From NCBI GenBank assembly GCA_023614405.1, contig CM042694.1, forward strand, positions 133,987,711 to 134,051,710: DNA of 64,000 nucleotides, given 5' to 3'. The position numbers were made by a program, and so were the translations under genes. Shown piece by piece: positions 24,561 through 35,100 of this stretch (the first letter of the stretch is position 1; every line of letters begins with the position of its first letter). The stretch is from Avena insularis. Taxonomy: Eukaryota > Streptophyta > Magnoliopsida > Poales > Poaceae. The notes below the pieces were generated by a model. The model was not told where the DNA came from and ran no database searches. It worked only from the letters and a program-made list of their open reading frames with translations.

Positions 24561-26129
24561 TGATACATTGCAAATGTATCTATAATTTTTGATGTTCCAT
24601 GCTTGGTTTTATCTACTTTCTTATGTTTTGTCCACACTTTGGAGTACTTTTCATATGATTTCTTGGACTAACCTATTAACAAGAGCCACAGTGCCAGCTG
24701 CCTGTTTTCTGCTGTTTTTGGTTCCTGGAGTCAGAAAATGAATATTCTCGGAATTGGACTAGACAAAAGCCAAAGTTATTATTTTACCGGGGGCACCTGG
24801 AGCCAGAATACGAGACGGAGAGGGGCTGGGGCCTGGCCACACCACCTGGCCCGCGCCAGGGGGTGGTCTGGCCGCCCCAGGCACCCCCTCGACCTCTCCT
24901 TCCGCCTATATATTGCCTCTGATACGGAAACCCTAAGTACCCGATAAAAATTCTACGAAAGAGTTTGTAGCCGTCGTCGTCTCTATCCCTAGATCGGGAG
25001 GGATCTGAAGCTCTTCCCGGCACCCTGCCAGAGAGGGGAATTCACCCTGGAGGCTTTCTTCATCATCATGCAAGCCTCCGGTGTGATGCGTGAGTAGTTC
25101 ATCTCTGGACTACGGGTCCATGTAGTAGCTAGATGGATAGTTCTCCTCCTTTGTGCTTTCATGTCTAGATCTTGTGAGCTCCGTTCATGATCAAGATCAT
25201 CTATTTGTAATTATGCATGTTGTGTTTGCGGGGATCCGATGGATATTGAGATGCTATTTCAGATTGATTATTGATTCTATCATGTCTTTGTTATTTGTGA
25301 TCTTGCATGCTTTCCGTTGTTAGTAGCTATCTTGGCAAAGTAGATGCTAGCAACTCTAAGAGTTAGTATTTATGCTCGATAGTGGGTTTATGCCTCTGGT
25401 AATCTGGGGAAGTAACAGAAATCTCTAAGGTACTAGATGTGCTGTTGCTACTAGGGAGAAAACAACAATCCTTTGTTCATAAAACAATCGTATTGTTTAC
25501 ATTACACGCAATTCGTAATGCAATTATCCGTTGCTTGCAACATAATACTGGAGGGGGTTCGGATGATAACCTGAAGGTGGATTATTAGTCATAGATGCAG
25601 TTGGATGGCGGTCTATGTATAATGTTGTAATGCCAAATCAAGTCTCAAAGGAGTCAAGATGATTAGTATATGCTTGTATGCTTTCTCGATATTTGTCAAT
25701 TGCCCCCCTGCAATTTGTTCACCCAACATGTTATCTATCTTAAGGAGAGCCACCTCTAGTGAACTATGGACCCCGGTCCTTTCTTTTACAATCAATCTAC
25801 AAACTGTTTACTGTTTTGTGTTTACTTTCTATAAACTATTACTTCCTCCCATTCTATACGTTTAATTCTTTGTTTTCAGCAAAACCGGTGAGATTGACAA
25901 CCTCATCGCAAGTTGGGGACAGAGTTATGTGGTTGTGTTGTGTAGGTCTCCACGTTGCTGCTGGCACCGTAGTCGCCCATAGCGTTCAGCTAGCAACACC
26001 TTTGGGGTGTTTCCTTGCTCCTACTGGATTGATAACCTTGGTTGCGTACTGAGGGAAAAACTTGTTGCTGTGCTCATCATATCTTGCTCTTGGGGTTTCC
26101 CAACGAGCTCGATATATTTTGGGCCATCA
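24561..26129 (+). repeat. LTR3 of the gypsy complex (3' LTR)
   Basis: 1569 bp, TGATACATTG ... GGGCCATCA, preceded by AAGCTTGGGGATGT as probable polypurine tract and followed by the target duplication ATCAC at 26130-26134. Confidence 0.9.
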
Positions 26130-27321
26130 ATCACCGGAGCCGGGCAAAGCTTGTCATAGTAGAGTTTGTTGTAGTAGACAAACGGGAAGTCATCGTGCTA
26201 AGGTCCCAAAGAACCAGCGCACTAAAGCAGTAACCATCACCAATGATGACATCAGTAGATTGGAAGAGACTGACCTGAAATTAACACGGAAAATGACTAG
26301 ATCCCAGGAGATCAGCCGGACACATGACTCCACACGCCCTCCGTCAATGCTAGGCGCACCACCGGAGCGAGGATAGAACGGGGAGGACTTTATTCTGACT
26401 TCAGGATGTAGCCGTCGCCTCAACATCCCAAAAAAGACACAGAAAAACAGCCTAAGTGAAGAACAAAAACCTCCCGCCGGCAAAAGGCCGTGGTCCGCCA
26501 CACCTCCAAGGCCCTAATACCATCGGAGATGGAATGGACCGACGACGCCACCGGCGGAGGGAAGAAACCCTAGATTGGTTTTTCAGCCGCCGCCTCTCGC
26601 CTCCTCCCGCGAGAAGCGCACGTAACGCTTCGACGTGTAAACTCTAGAAGTACTGTCATCTGTTAAAATATCTGCATATACAATACCAATATACATAATA
26701 CAAACATATATTCCATTATTTTTCCAATAATATTGACTTATAACATTACAAATATTGATATATTTTTCTATATACTTGGTCAAAGTTGCAAACTTCGGCT
26801 TTGACCGAAACTAACATATGGAGTAATATAGAACGGAGAGAGTAGTGTTTAGAGCATCTGACATGCGAACCTAATATTTTCATGTAACCTACCGTACCAG
26901 GGTATATTTGTTCGCGAGAACGGCAACTTAGAGAGCAAAGGGCTAACAGAAACACCGATGGATGAACCGCTACAAGCTAGATCTTAGATACATCAAAATC
27001 TGGTATTACCGACGCCTCCTAAGCCTAATTTTATTGAACCATAATATGAATCGTGCATATATCGAGTACGAAACCTCTTGTATGTATTCCTACGTTAGCG
27101 TAAAAGTGGTAAACACTCATTCCAGTGTTGGGATCCCAAGAAAATTTTCTCTCCTTGTCGTTCTCTTCATGTCCCTCCCATTTATATCCCTCTCTGCTAG
27201 CTCAAATCTATGCACATTTAAGCATCAAGTAAGCAGTAGTAACTACGAGCACAACTGGACTTCACTACAACATCAAATGCAACCTTTAATTTGTGGGTAA
27301 CATCATTTGCAGCCGTCGTAA

Positions 27322-27631
27322 GGCTGGTCATAGTGGTAGTATCATATTACTAGTCTCATGCATATGATACTAGTGTATGATACTATCTCCATAGTGTATG
27401 GTATTATATTGTAGTATCATACTAGTACTATATTTAATGATTTGTAAAATCTCAATACAAAATTATGTACAAGATTTATTTGTATAAGGATTTCTAGTTT
27501 TACGTGCTATAATATAGTATCTATCTATGATACTCTGACCATCTCTTTTTTCATTAATTATTGTGCCACATCGGATTTTTGCCAACATGACATGCATAAT
27601 ACTACTTATGATACTCCCACTAAGACCAGCC
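27322..27631. mobile_element. Tourist-like (PIF/Harbinger) MITE
   Basis: Ends GGCTGGTCATAGTGG and CCCACTAAGACCAGCC form inverted repeats, and TAA flanks both sides (27319-27321 and 27632-27634), the Harbinger target site. Copy B at about 47717-47722 has the uninterrupted site CGTGCGTAAAGTGC, a natural empty site. 310 bp, no coding capacity. Confidence 0.85.
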
Positions 27632-27781
27632 TAAAGTTTTGGAGCCAGAGCTCAACATGTGTACAAATACAACTACAGTAGCTCATGCACCGTTTCCACA
27701 ATATCTTTTACGTTGGAAGTGTTTTGGCCACTTTTATCCTCGTTCTCTTCACCACAACTAATTAGTATGCCATTTAACATA

Positions 27782-27902
27782 CTCTCTCTGTCTCAAAATA
27801 GATAATAGATGTCTCAGTTTTTTCTAAATTTGGATGAGTCTATATACTAAATAGTGTCTAGATTCATCCAAATTTTGACAATCTATTTTGTGATGGAGGG
27901 AG
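27782..27902. mobile_element. Stowaway MITE
   Basis: CTCTCTCTGTCTCAAAATAGAT at the left is the inverted repeat of the right end ATCTATTTTGTGATGGAGGGAG, with TA at 27780-27781 and 27903-27904. 121 bp; Tc1/mariner-dependent MITE very common near grass genes. Confidence 0.85.
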
Positions 27903-27912
27903 TACAAAAACA

Positions 27913-29100
27913 TTTTTTTTTTTGAAATGAGCATATATTAATATCACAAGATACCAATTACACCCAGCCTCTACAACAACTCATTGTCGTAGCGGCCATA
28001 CGGATGCACACAGCCAAAAAAGAAAGTTGCAAAAAAGAAAAATCCTGCTAGAGTGAGTCAGTGACCCATTCGTTGAAACAGCGGTACTACCACCACCAAG
28101 ACAACACCAGAACTCCAGCATCTCCAAAATCGACGCCTCCAAGAAGGAAACACTGCACAAACACCGTCATCGTCCGATCACAGATCTTAGGTTTTCACCC
28201 TAAAGAAAGTCCATGCTCTCAAAACAATATCTTTAACAAGGCCATTGTCAGGCACAACCAGTTAAGACCAGACCCTAGGTTTTAACCCTGAAAGGTAGGA
28301 CTGTGAACCTCTCATGTGTAGTCGCCCCCACTTGCATGCCACTTATCCAAGTCACGAGTCACCAAGCCAGTTCCTCATCACCACACAGACTCGAACCACC
28401 ATTGTCCGTCCTCATATCCCGGTCTCCATGATATTCTCCGTCAGCATCATGAAACGAGAACATGCCCCATGATATTAATATCCAATAGAGCGTCGAAGTA
28501 CTTCCTTTGAATCCAAACGGTCAGAGTAAAACATGGGTGCGCATGACCGAATCCCTCCAATTCGGCAATCTCCAGGCATTAATCGCCCATGAAAGTTCGC
28601 CGACGAAGCCTTCCGGAACTCGCCACTCTGACCAGATCAGAGAGGGCAAGCAACAAATATATCCTCGTCTTGGCGTGAGTGAAATCCTAGGACCGCCGCC
28701 TTTATTCAGCAGACGAGCAACCCCCGCGCCGCCCGACGTCTCCGTGCAGCACCAACAGAGGAGGAGAGGGCAACAACCGCAGGAGATCGGCGTGGCAAGG
28801 CCACAACCTCACCCCCGGCGGCGGCAAGCCTCCAACTCCTCGTCGGTCGCCGGAGAACCTCAGGCCCCGGCCAAGATGGTCGCGCCATACCAAGCCCACA
28901 GCCAGCGCCGCATCTCCCCCATTTGAACGCCGCCACAGACCCCTCTCCTTCGTCCCATCTTAGATGGACGGGGCGCCGCCACTGCCACCAGAGCCGGCAG
29001 CAGCGGCGGCCTAACACGGAGAGGCTGGGGGGATTCTTAGGGGAGGACGGAGAGGAATCCCCCGGAGCTGCCGAAGTCGCCTGAGGAGGCTCGGGAGGGT
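27913..29100 (-). mobile_element. LINE-like non-coding retroposon
   Basis: Begins at the left with a run of T (27913-27923), that is a poly(A) tail on the minus strand, and becomes GC-rich towards its 5' end at the right. It interrupts copy A of the duplication, since copy B runs directly from the ACATACTC region to AAGAAATCGAATGATAAC. Open frames such as 28507-28926 are arginine- and proline-rich chance frames. A clean target duplication was not found. Confidence 0.55.
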
Positions 29101-30353
29101 TTCAAGAAACGAATGATAATACGTACAAGAGATGTGTTTTGCCACTGACTACATGCACATATTGCACCCGCACCAAAGTGAGCAGTAAAATTCTTGAGAA
29201 TGTTGAATATTTGAAAAGTTTTTTCGTGTATGTATTAGAGTTTTAACATTTCTTTAAATTTAGTGTAAACACGAGCAATTTTGTGGCTTGGAACAAGATT
29301 TTTTTTGACTACTCTTCAAAAAGGGAATGTTTTTATTGCAACTTCACTTGTCCTTTTTGCACCGAGCAGACAGTTCACATTTCCACGTGAAACATCAGAT
29401 GCGCTAAAAATTTCTCACATGCTGGTCCTCGACTAGTTCAGCGTTTCTCAATTTTTGTGTCGCGGTGAATCGTTTCTCACAAGCTGAAGTTTTCAAGGCC
29501 CGGACTCACAGCCGTGGAGGCTACGTGATAACCAAATGACTGATCCGAAATGGTGATAGCAAAGCCAAGTACAATTTCCCTTTTTTGTGGAAGCGACAGG
29601 CCATGGTTATGCAAACACTCAATTCTTGATGTCTTCCAATCCCAAGTAGTTAGCTGAATCAAAGAGCGAGCAAGCAAGCATGGCGATGCTATTCTAGCCA
29701 TGAGGTTGGGGAGCCTTGCACGCATGTCACTGAGGCTTCTCGTGTAACCAGTGGAGCATCATACATGCTCTACCTATCCAATTTATTGTTCGGATCCCAA
29801 GCAGTTAGCTCTCTCCTACTCTGCCTATATGTATGCATAAATATAAGTAGTCACTAAGAGATGTGTGGGCATTACTTATTAACTAGATGATTCTCCTCGC
29901 GTTGCTGCGAGAACGTCCACATAAAATTGTTGTAAGCTTTTATTTTATCATAAAAAGATTAAATTGTTGAAGTGAGCAGCTGACTTATTTCAAGTTATCT
30001 TTCATGAGTTAAACTCCAAAAGAATATATAATGATAAGTTGACAAACAATAATAGAAAAAACGGTAATCAAAACTGTATTCGTATGTGATCTCTCCAAGT
30101 GAAGCAGACTCATTCATCATAAAGTTTACAATTCTGTAAAAAAAGGACATGGCACTAATTCATCAATAACTCATCAACTTATCCTTCAGAAAACTGAGGC
30201 GCGGCCAGGATAGATCTAGCGCAAAGATGGAAGGGGCGCACTACTAAAAGGCTGAACATCAATGAGCTTTACCATGAACATCAATGAGCTTTAGCATCAG
30301 CTGTCACAAGCATTTAAACAGAGGAAGTCTCAATAGGAAATTAGGAGCTTCTA

Positions 30354-30428
30354 CATCCGCTCCATAATATAAGTCTTTTTAGCAAGCTGTTTTAGCTTTC
30401 TAAAAAGGCTTATATTATGGAATGGATG
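30354..30428. mobile_element. Short Stowaway-like hairpin element
   Basis: CATCCGCTCCATAATATAAG and CTTATATTATGGAATGGATG are inverted repeats around AAAGCT-type palindromic sequence, about 75 bp. Ends resemble the CTCCRTTCCATAATATAAG group of Stowaway MITEs. Nearby, 30251-30296 has a short duplication of GAACATCAATGAGCTTTA. Confidence 0.5.
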
Positions 30429-30497
30429 TCGTAATTGTTGTCCCATGCACGGTGCACTCTGGAAGTAAGCTGTAGGTCCTTCCCTGTGTGCGGTAAC

Positions 30498-32134
30498 TGT
30501 TGGAGATATGCCCAAGAGACAATAATAAAGTGGTTATTATTATATCTTTATGTTTATGATAAATATTTACACCCCATGCTATAATTGTATTAACCGAAAA
30601 CATTAATACTTGTGAGTTTTGTAAACATAAGAGTCCCTAGTAAGCCTCTTGTTAAACTAGCTTGTTGATTAATGGATGATCATGGTTTCCTGATCATGGG
30701 CATTGGAAGTCGTTAATAACAAGATCATATCATTAGGAGAATGATGTGATGGACACACACCCATAGTAAGCGTAGCATAAGATCAAGTCATTAAGTTCGT
30801 ATTGCTGTAAGTTTTCAAATGCATAGTAACCTAATCCTTCGACCATGAGGTTATGTTAATCACCATCACCGGATGGATACTTTGATGACATCAAACACCG
30901 CTTCGTAACTGGGTGGTTATAAAGGTGTCATTGGGTATTCTGAAAGTATGTGTTGAAGCGCATGGACCAAGATTAGGATTTGTCCATCCATATGACTGAT
31001 AGATATGCTCTGGGCCCTCTCGGTGGAATGTCATCTAGTTAGCTTGCAAGCATGTGACTAGGTCACAAGGGATGACATATCACGGAATGAGTAAAGAGTA
31101 CTTATCAGTAACGAGGTAGAACAAGGTATGGAGATACCGATGATCAAACCTCGGATAAGTAGAATATCGCGTGACAAAGGGAATTGGTTTCGTATGTTAA
31201 ATGGTTCTATCGATCACAAAGTCATCGTTGAGTATGTGGGAGCCGTTATGGATCTCCAGATCCCGCTGATGGTTATTGATCGGAGAGGTGTCTTCATCAG
31301 TCTGCATATTCACGAACCGTAGGGTGACACACTTAAGGTTCGAAGTTGTTTTAAGTAGATATGGAATATGCGTTGGAGACCGAATGATGTTCGGAGTCTC
31401 GGAATGGATCCGGGACATCACGAGGAGATCCGGAATGGTCCAGAGAATAAGATTCATATATTGGGGATCATTTTCTAAGTTAGGAAATGTTAGGAGTTTT
31501 TATGGAGATTCTAGAAGGTTTGAATGTTCGAAAGGTTCTAGAGGATTTCTTAGTTTACTTGAAAACCAAGGAAGGGATCAAGGAGTCCAAGTGGGGCAAG
31601 ACAGTTAGTGGGCGCGGACCTAGGAGGAGTCCTACTAGGACTCCCCTCAGCGCCTCCTCCCTTAAATAGAAGGAGGCGCCCCTCTTGGCTCTCTTTCATA
31701 ACACCCAATCTCTGCCGCCTCTCTCCTCCACCTTTCTTCTGCACCGGCTTAGGCGAAACCCTACAGAAATCTCTACTCCACCACCACCACCACACCGTCG
31801 TGCTGCTAGGATTCCGTGGAGAAGATCTACTACCTCCGCTGCTCGCTGGAACGGGAAGAGGAAGGTCTGCTTCGACTCCGCACGTGTGACCGACCATGAG
31901 CGCTCCGGAGACGCGCCGGAAGGATCGTCCACACGATCTTGAGATCGGCAAGTGATCGACTATATCAACCCCGAGATCTAATCTCGTAACGCTTTCGGAT
32001 CTATGAGGGTTAGTACAGATCTATCTCGTTGCACATGTCTAATAGATTAGATCTTGGATTTTATCTAGATTAGATCTGGGTTTTGTTCGTTCTTGCGGTA
32101 GAAATTTTTTGTTTTTCGTGCTGCGAACCCATCA
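30498..32134 (+). repeat. 5' LTR of the forward copia element
   Basis: 1637 bp. It differs from the 3' LTR mainly by transitions in the first kilobase (about ten differences in the first 220 bp) and by many 1-4 nt losses in G/C runs between about 31488 and 31930. A TTAAATAGAAGG stretch near 31660 is a possible TATA region. Confidence 0.9.
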
Positions 32135-32135
32135 G

Positions 32136-32148
32136 TGGTATCAGAGCC
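32136..32148 (+). other. Primer binding site, tRNA-iMet type
   Basis: TGGTATCAGAGCC begins one base after the 5' LTR and is complementary to the 3' end of initiator methionine tRNA, the standard copia primer. Confidence 0.9.
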
Positions 32149-35100
32149 TTGTCTATGCGTAGATCTGTTGCACGAGTAGAACACAATGATGTTGTGGGCG
32201 TTGGTGCTCGTCTTGAATCTTTTGCTATTGTGTACTTTGCATCTTGCGGTATGGTGGGATGAAGCGGCTCGGGCTAACATTACATATCATCGTACATGAG
32301 ACTTGCTCCACGCTTGACGGTGACTCGTTTTTGCACAAGTGGCTTTGCAGGTGTCTGTCTCTCCCATCATAGTATAGATCAAATCTACACTTTGCACTTG
32401 ATAGCACTTGTATCAACGTTGTGGTTCAGTTTCGTAGGTAAGATGCGTTCTTAGTCGAAAGCCCCAAGCCACGTAAAACTTGCAAAGAAAATTAGAGGCG
32501 TCTAACTTGTTTTTGCAGGGGTTTTGTGATGTGATATAGCCTACATGTGATTGTGATTGTATTTGATGTATGCAATGATCCTTGTTGTAATATGGCAACC
32601 GGCAGGAGCCTAATGGTTGTCTTTAATTCTGTTAAGACCTGCGTGTCTATTCATCTTGTAATAGCTTTGTTCCAAGTAGTTGTAATAGTTGCTAGTGATG
32701 ATGGACAACCATGAAGCGGCGCCACAGACCTTGACGCAATGCTGGTGATGATGGAGATCATGTCCGTACTTTGGAGATGGAGATCGAAGGCATAAGAAGA
32801 AAGGGCCATATCATATCACACTAATTATGAATTGCCTGTAATGTTAATCCTTTATGCATCTTGTATTGCTTAGATCGCGACGATAGCATTATAAGATGAT
32901 CCCTCTCACTAAATATCAAGTAATAAAATGTTCGTCCTTAGTAGGCACCATTGATAAGACTCGTCGTTTCGAAGCATCTCGTGATGATCGGGTGTGATAG
33001 ACTCTACGTGTGCATACAACGGGTGCAAGCCAGATTTGCACATGCGGATACTAAGGTTAACCTTGATAAGCCTAGCATGTACAGACATGGTCTCGGAACA
33101 CGGAATACCGAAAGGTAAAGCATGAGTCATATGGATGATATGATGAACATGTTGATTGTTCGCCTTTAAAGCTACATCATCTCACGTGATGATCGGACTT
33201 GGTGTAGTGGATTTGGTTCGTGTAATCACTAAAACAACTGGAGGGATGTTGTTTTGAGTGGGAGTTCATTTGTAATTTGGATTAGTCAAACTCAATTTAT
33301 CATAAACACAATCAAAGTGAATTTGCATAGTTTGTTGTAGTCATTGGCACCCGTTCACCATATACGCTTAGTTATAGTTGAGATAGTAGAACTATAGAAA
33401 TTCTGGATATTTGCTTTACGAACTGGTATCGTATTGTTTTGAGTGTCAATCTAAAGTTTAAAAGTCATATTGCAAACTTTCAGCAAACTCCGTTTACTCT
33501 GTGAAGTTTAATAAACAGTATTAAATCAAGAGTAATAATTCCAGTGTTAGTATCTAATATATCATGTTTTCCTCCATGATTCTTGATACTCAAAAGATTA
33601 TTTTTTAATATCAAGTTTATCTAAGAGCTGAAAGCAATGTTTCAGAAACCATCATATGTGAAAGGTATTGCGATATCTAAAACAATGTGTTGGTTACAAC
33701 ATGATAGAGTATATGTCCTCATATTTGATGAGAATTTGTGAAGGTTGGAGACGCTGGTCGTCCTAATCCTTCAAAAGGTTTTTTAAAAAAGAAACATTAT
33801 ACTCGCAATTCACCTTTATAAGCTATAGCAGCTTGATCATGAAAGTTGTCATGATAAGGATGAATAGAAGATGTAAGTAAAATGTTTACTACACTAAAAG
33901 ATTGCTAAAGAATGGAATTTTGAAAGAATGCCAAACATTTGATGAAGGTGATCTACTTCAAAGTGCAAGTCCAAAGGTATTAGTATTTGACTATACACAC
34001 TTTGTACTATGTGTCATGTAAATGACACCACTATTGATGTTGATAGATTCTTTTAAAAGAAAAGGAATTGTTGAAAGAGAATCTATAAAATATTTGGCAG
34101 AAAAGAAAAGATTGGAGATATCCAACTTAGGTATATAGAAGATACATGTTATGGCTGTATTCCTTAGTTGTTAAACAATGTGGTTCTACGGTATTGGATA
34201 CCGAATTGGTTGGTATGAAGTGTCATACAGGACAACGCAATTCATGAACTGCAATGGCCTAAGTAACTAACAAGAGAATATATGATGATGTTCATCGAAA
34301 ACAAACAAAGGGTTGTTGTGTTGCTCGTTAACATCAAAGCTTTCCTTCAAGATTTGTTTCAATAATTGTTATTTTGATCAGGTATTATGACGACAAAAGG
34401 TTGTTCAAATAATTACCGCATTCCATAATAGATGGATGATATACAAGTCTGGTTGGAAAAATAACGACCATAAAACTAATGCTAAAATGTCGCAAGACAA
34501 ATGATTGAAAGATCACTTGCGAAGTGACATCACCGTTTAAATTATATTAGGGATACATGAAGAAACTCCATGTTGATGGATTTTTGGAGTCTTTGATTTT
34601 GATCAAATGACGCTTGTGATACTTTCCTGGAGATAATTAAAACTCCGTTCGTAGGCCAAGAGGAGCGAGCGACTAACTGATTGGAATTTGTACATATTGA
34701 TGTATATAGTCCATTATGTGTGATAGTGGCGATGGATTTCAACTTCATATGCTTTCTCCGAAGATTTGAGTGAGTATATGTATATACCTACTCAATAAGG
34801 AAGAAGTATGAAACATTTGAAAATGTTCAAAGACTTTCATGATGAAGTGGAAAATTATTGTAACAAGAAAATAAAAAGGTTTATGATTGGATCATAAAGA
34901 TGTTTGAGTTACAAGTTTAGCAAAACACCTAAGATTTGAGGAATCGTTCCATAGATTTGCATTTCCCAAAACACCATAGGAGTATGGAGTGTTCGAGATA
35001 TGTAATGAAACCTTGTTTGACATGGTAAGATCAAAGGTGTCATTTATAAAACTGCCATTATATTTTAAAGATTAAAGCTTTAGTGACTACCGCTTTTACA

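Larger units (their letters stand above)
7109..26129 (+). mobile_element. Athila/Sabrina-like gypsy complex with three LTRs
   Basis: Layout: LTR1 7109-8689, primer site and truncated gag 8690-9687, LTR2 9688-11249, primer site, gag-protease and spacer 11250-14396, reverse copia insertion 14397-23329, rest of spacer 23330-24560, LTR3 24561-26129. The outer LTRs are flanked by the 5-bp duplication ATCAC (7104-7108 and 26130-26134). LTR2 has no flanking duplication (GCAAG versus AGCTC), so the three LTRs belong to one insertion. There is no reverse transcriptase, RNase H or integrase, as reported for several abundant Triticeae Athila-like families; movement would need enzymes from other elements. 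Family name (Sabrina or WHAM group) is from memory of similar LTRs. Confidence 0.85.
6946..26663 (-). mobile_element. LINE-like non-coding retroposon, split by a gypsy complex
   Basis: Pieces 6946-7108 and 26130-26663 (one copy of the inner target duplication apart) form one element of about 690 bp. It is flanked by an exact 18-bp duplication TAAAATATCTGCATATAC (6928-6945 and 26664-26681). A T-rich run at the left end means the poly(A) tail lies on the minus strand. Long variable target duplications and an A tail are the marks of LINE-machinery retroposition. The body is GC-rich towards its 5' end (right side) and has no convincing protein, so it is probably a non-autonomous passenger. Confidence 0.75.
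6861..26842. mobile_element. Stowaway-like MITE split by nested retroelements
   Basis: The left piece 6861-6945 begins CTCTCTTTTCTCCATATTAC and the right piece 26682-26842 ends GGAGTAATATAGAACGGAGAGAG, which is the inverted repeat of the start. TA flanks both ends (6859-6860 and 26843-26844), the Tc1/mariner-type target site. Without the insertion the MITE would be about 245 bp. The equivalent place in copy B (near 43771-43776, AAGTAAGTG) lacks it. Confidence 0.7.
26845..29882. repeat. Segmental duplication copy A, right part
   Basis: Matches copy B in order: 26845-27321 with 43775-43860 and 47349-47710, 27632-27780 with 47711-47870, and 29101-29880 with 47880-48290 and 48830-49155. Shared landmarks include GTGTTTAGAGCATCT, ACAAGCTAGATCTTA, AAGCATCAAGTAAGCAGTAG, CAACATGTGTACAA and CTCAATTCTTGATG. 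Three later insertions interrupt copy A (27322-27631, 27782-27902, 27913-29100). It contains TATA-like sequences but no gene I can recognise. Confidence 0.7.

Noticed and set aside
28507..28926. Basic 139-codon open frame
   Set aside because: Low-complexity frame in a GC-rich LINE-like insertion with a poly(A) tail on the other strand.
31696..31932. Short proline/histidine-rich ORFs near the end of the copia LTRs
   Set aside because: Repeated in both LTRs (also 38357-38617) in the leader region, with no homology to proteins.
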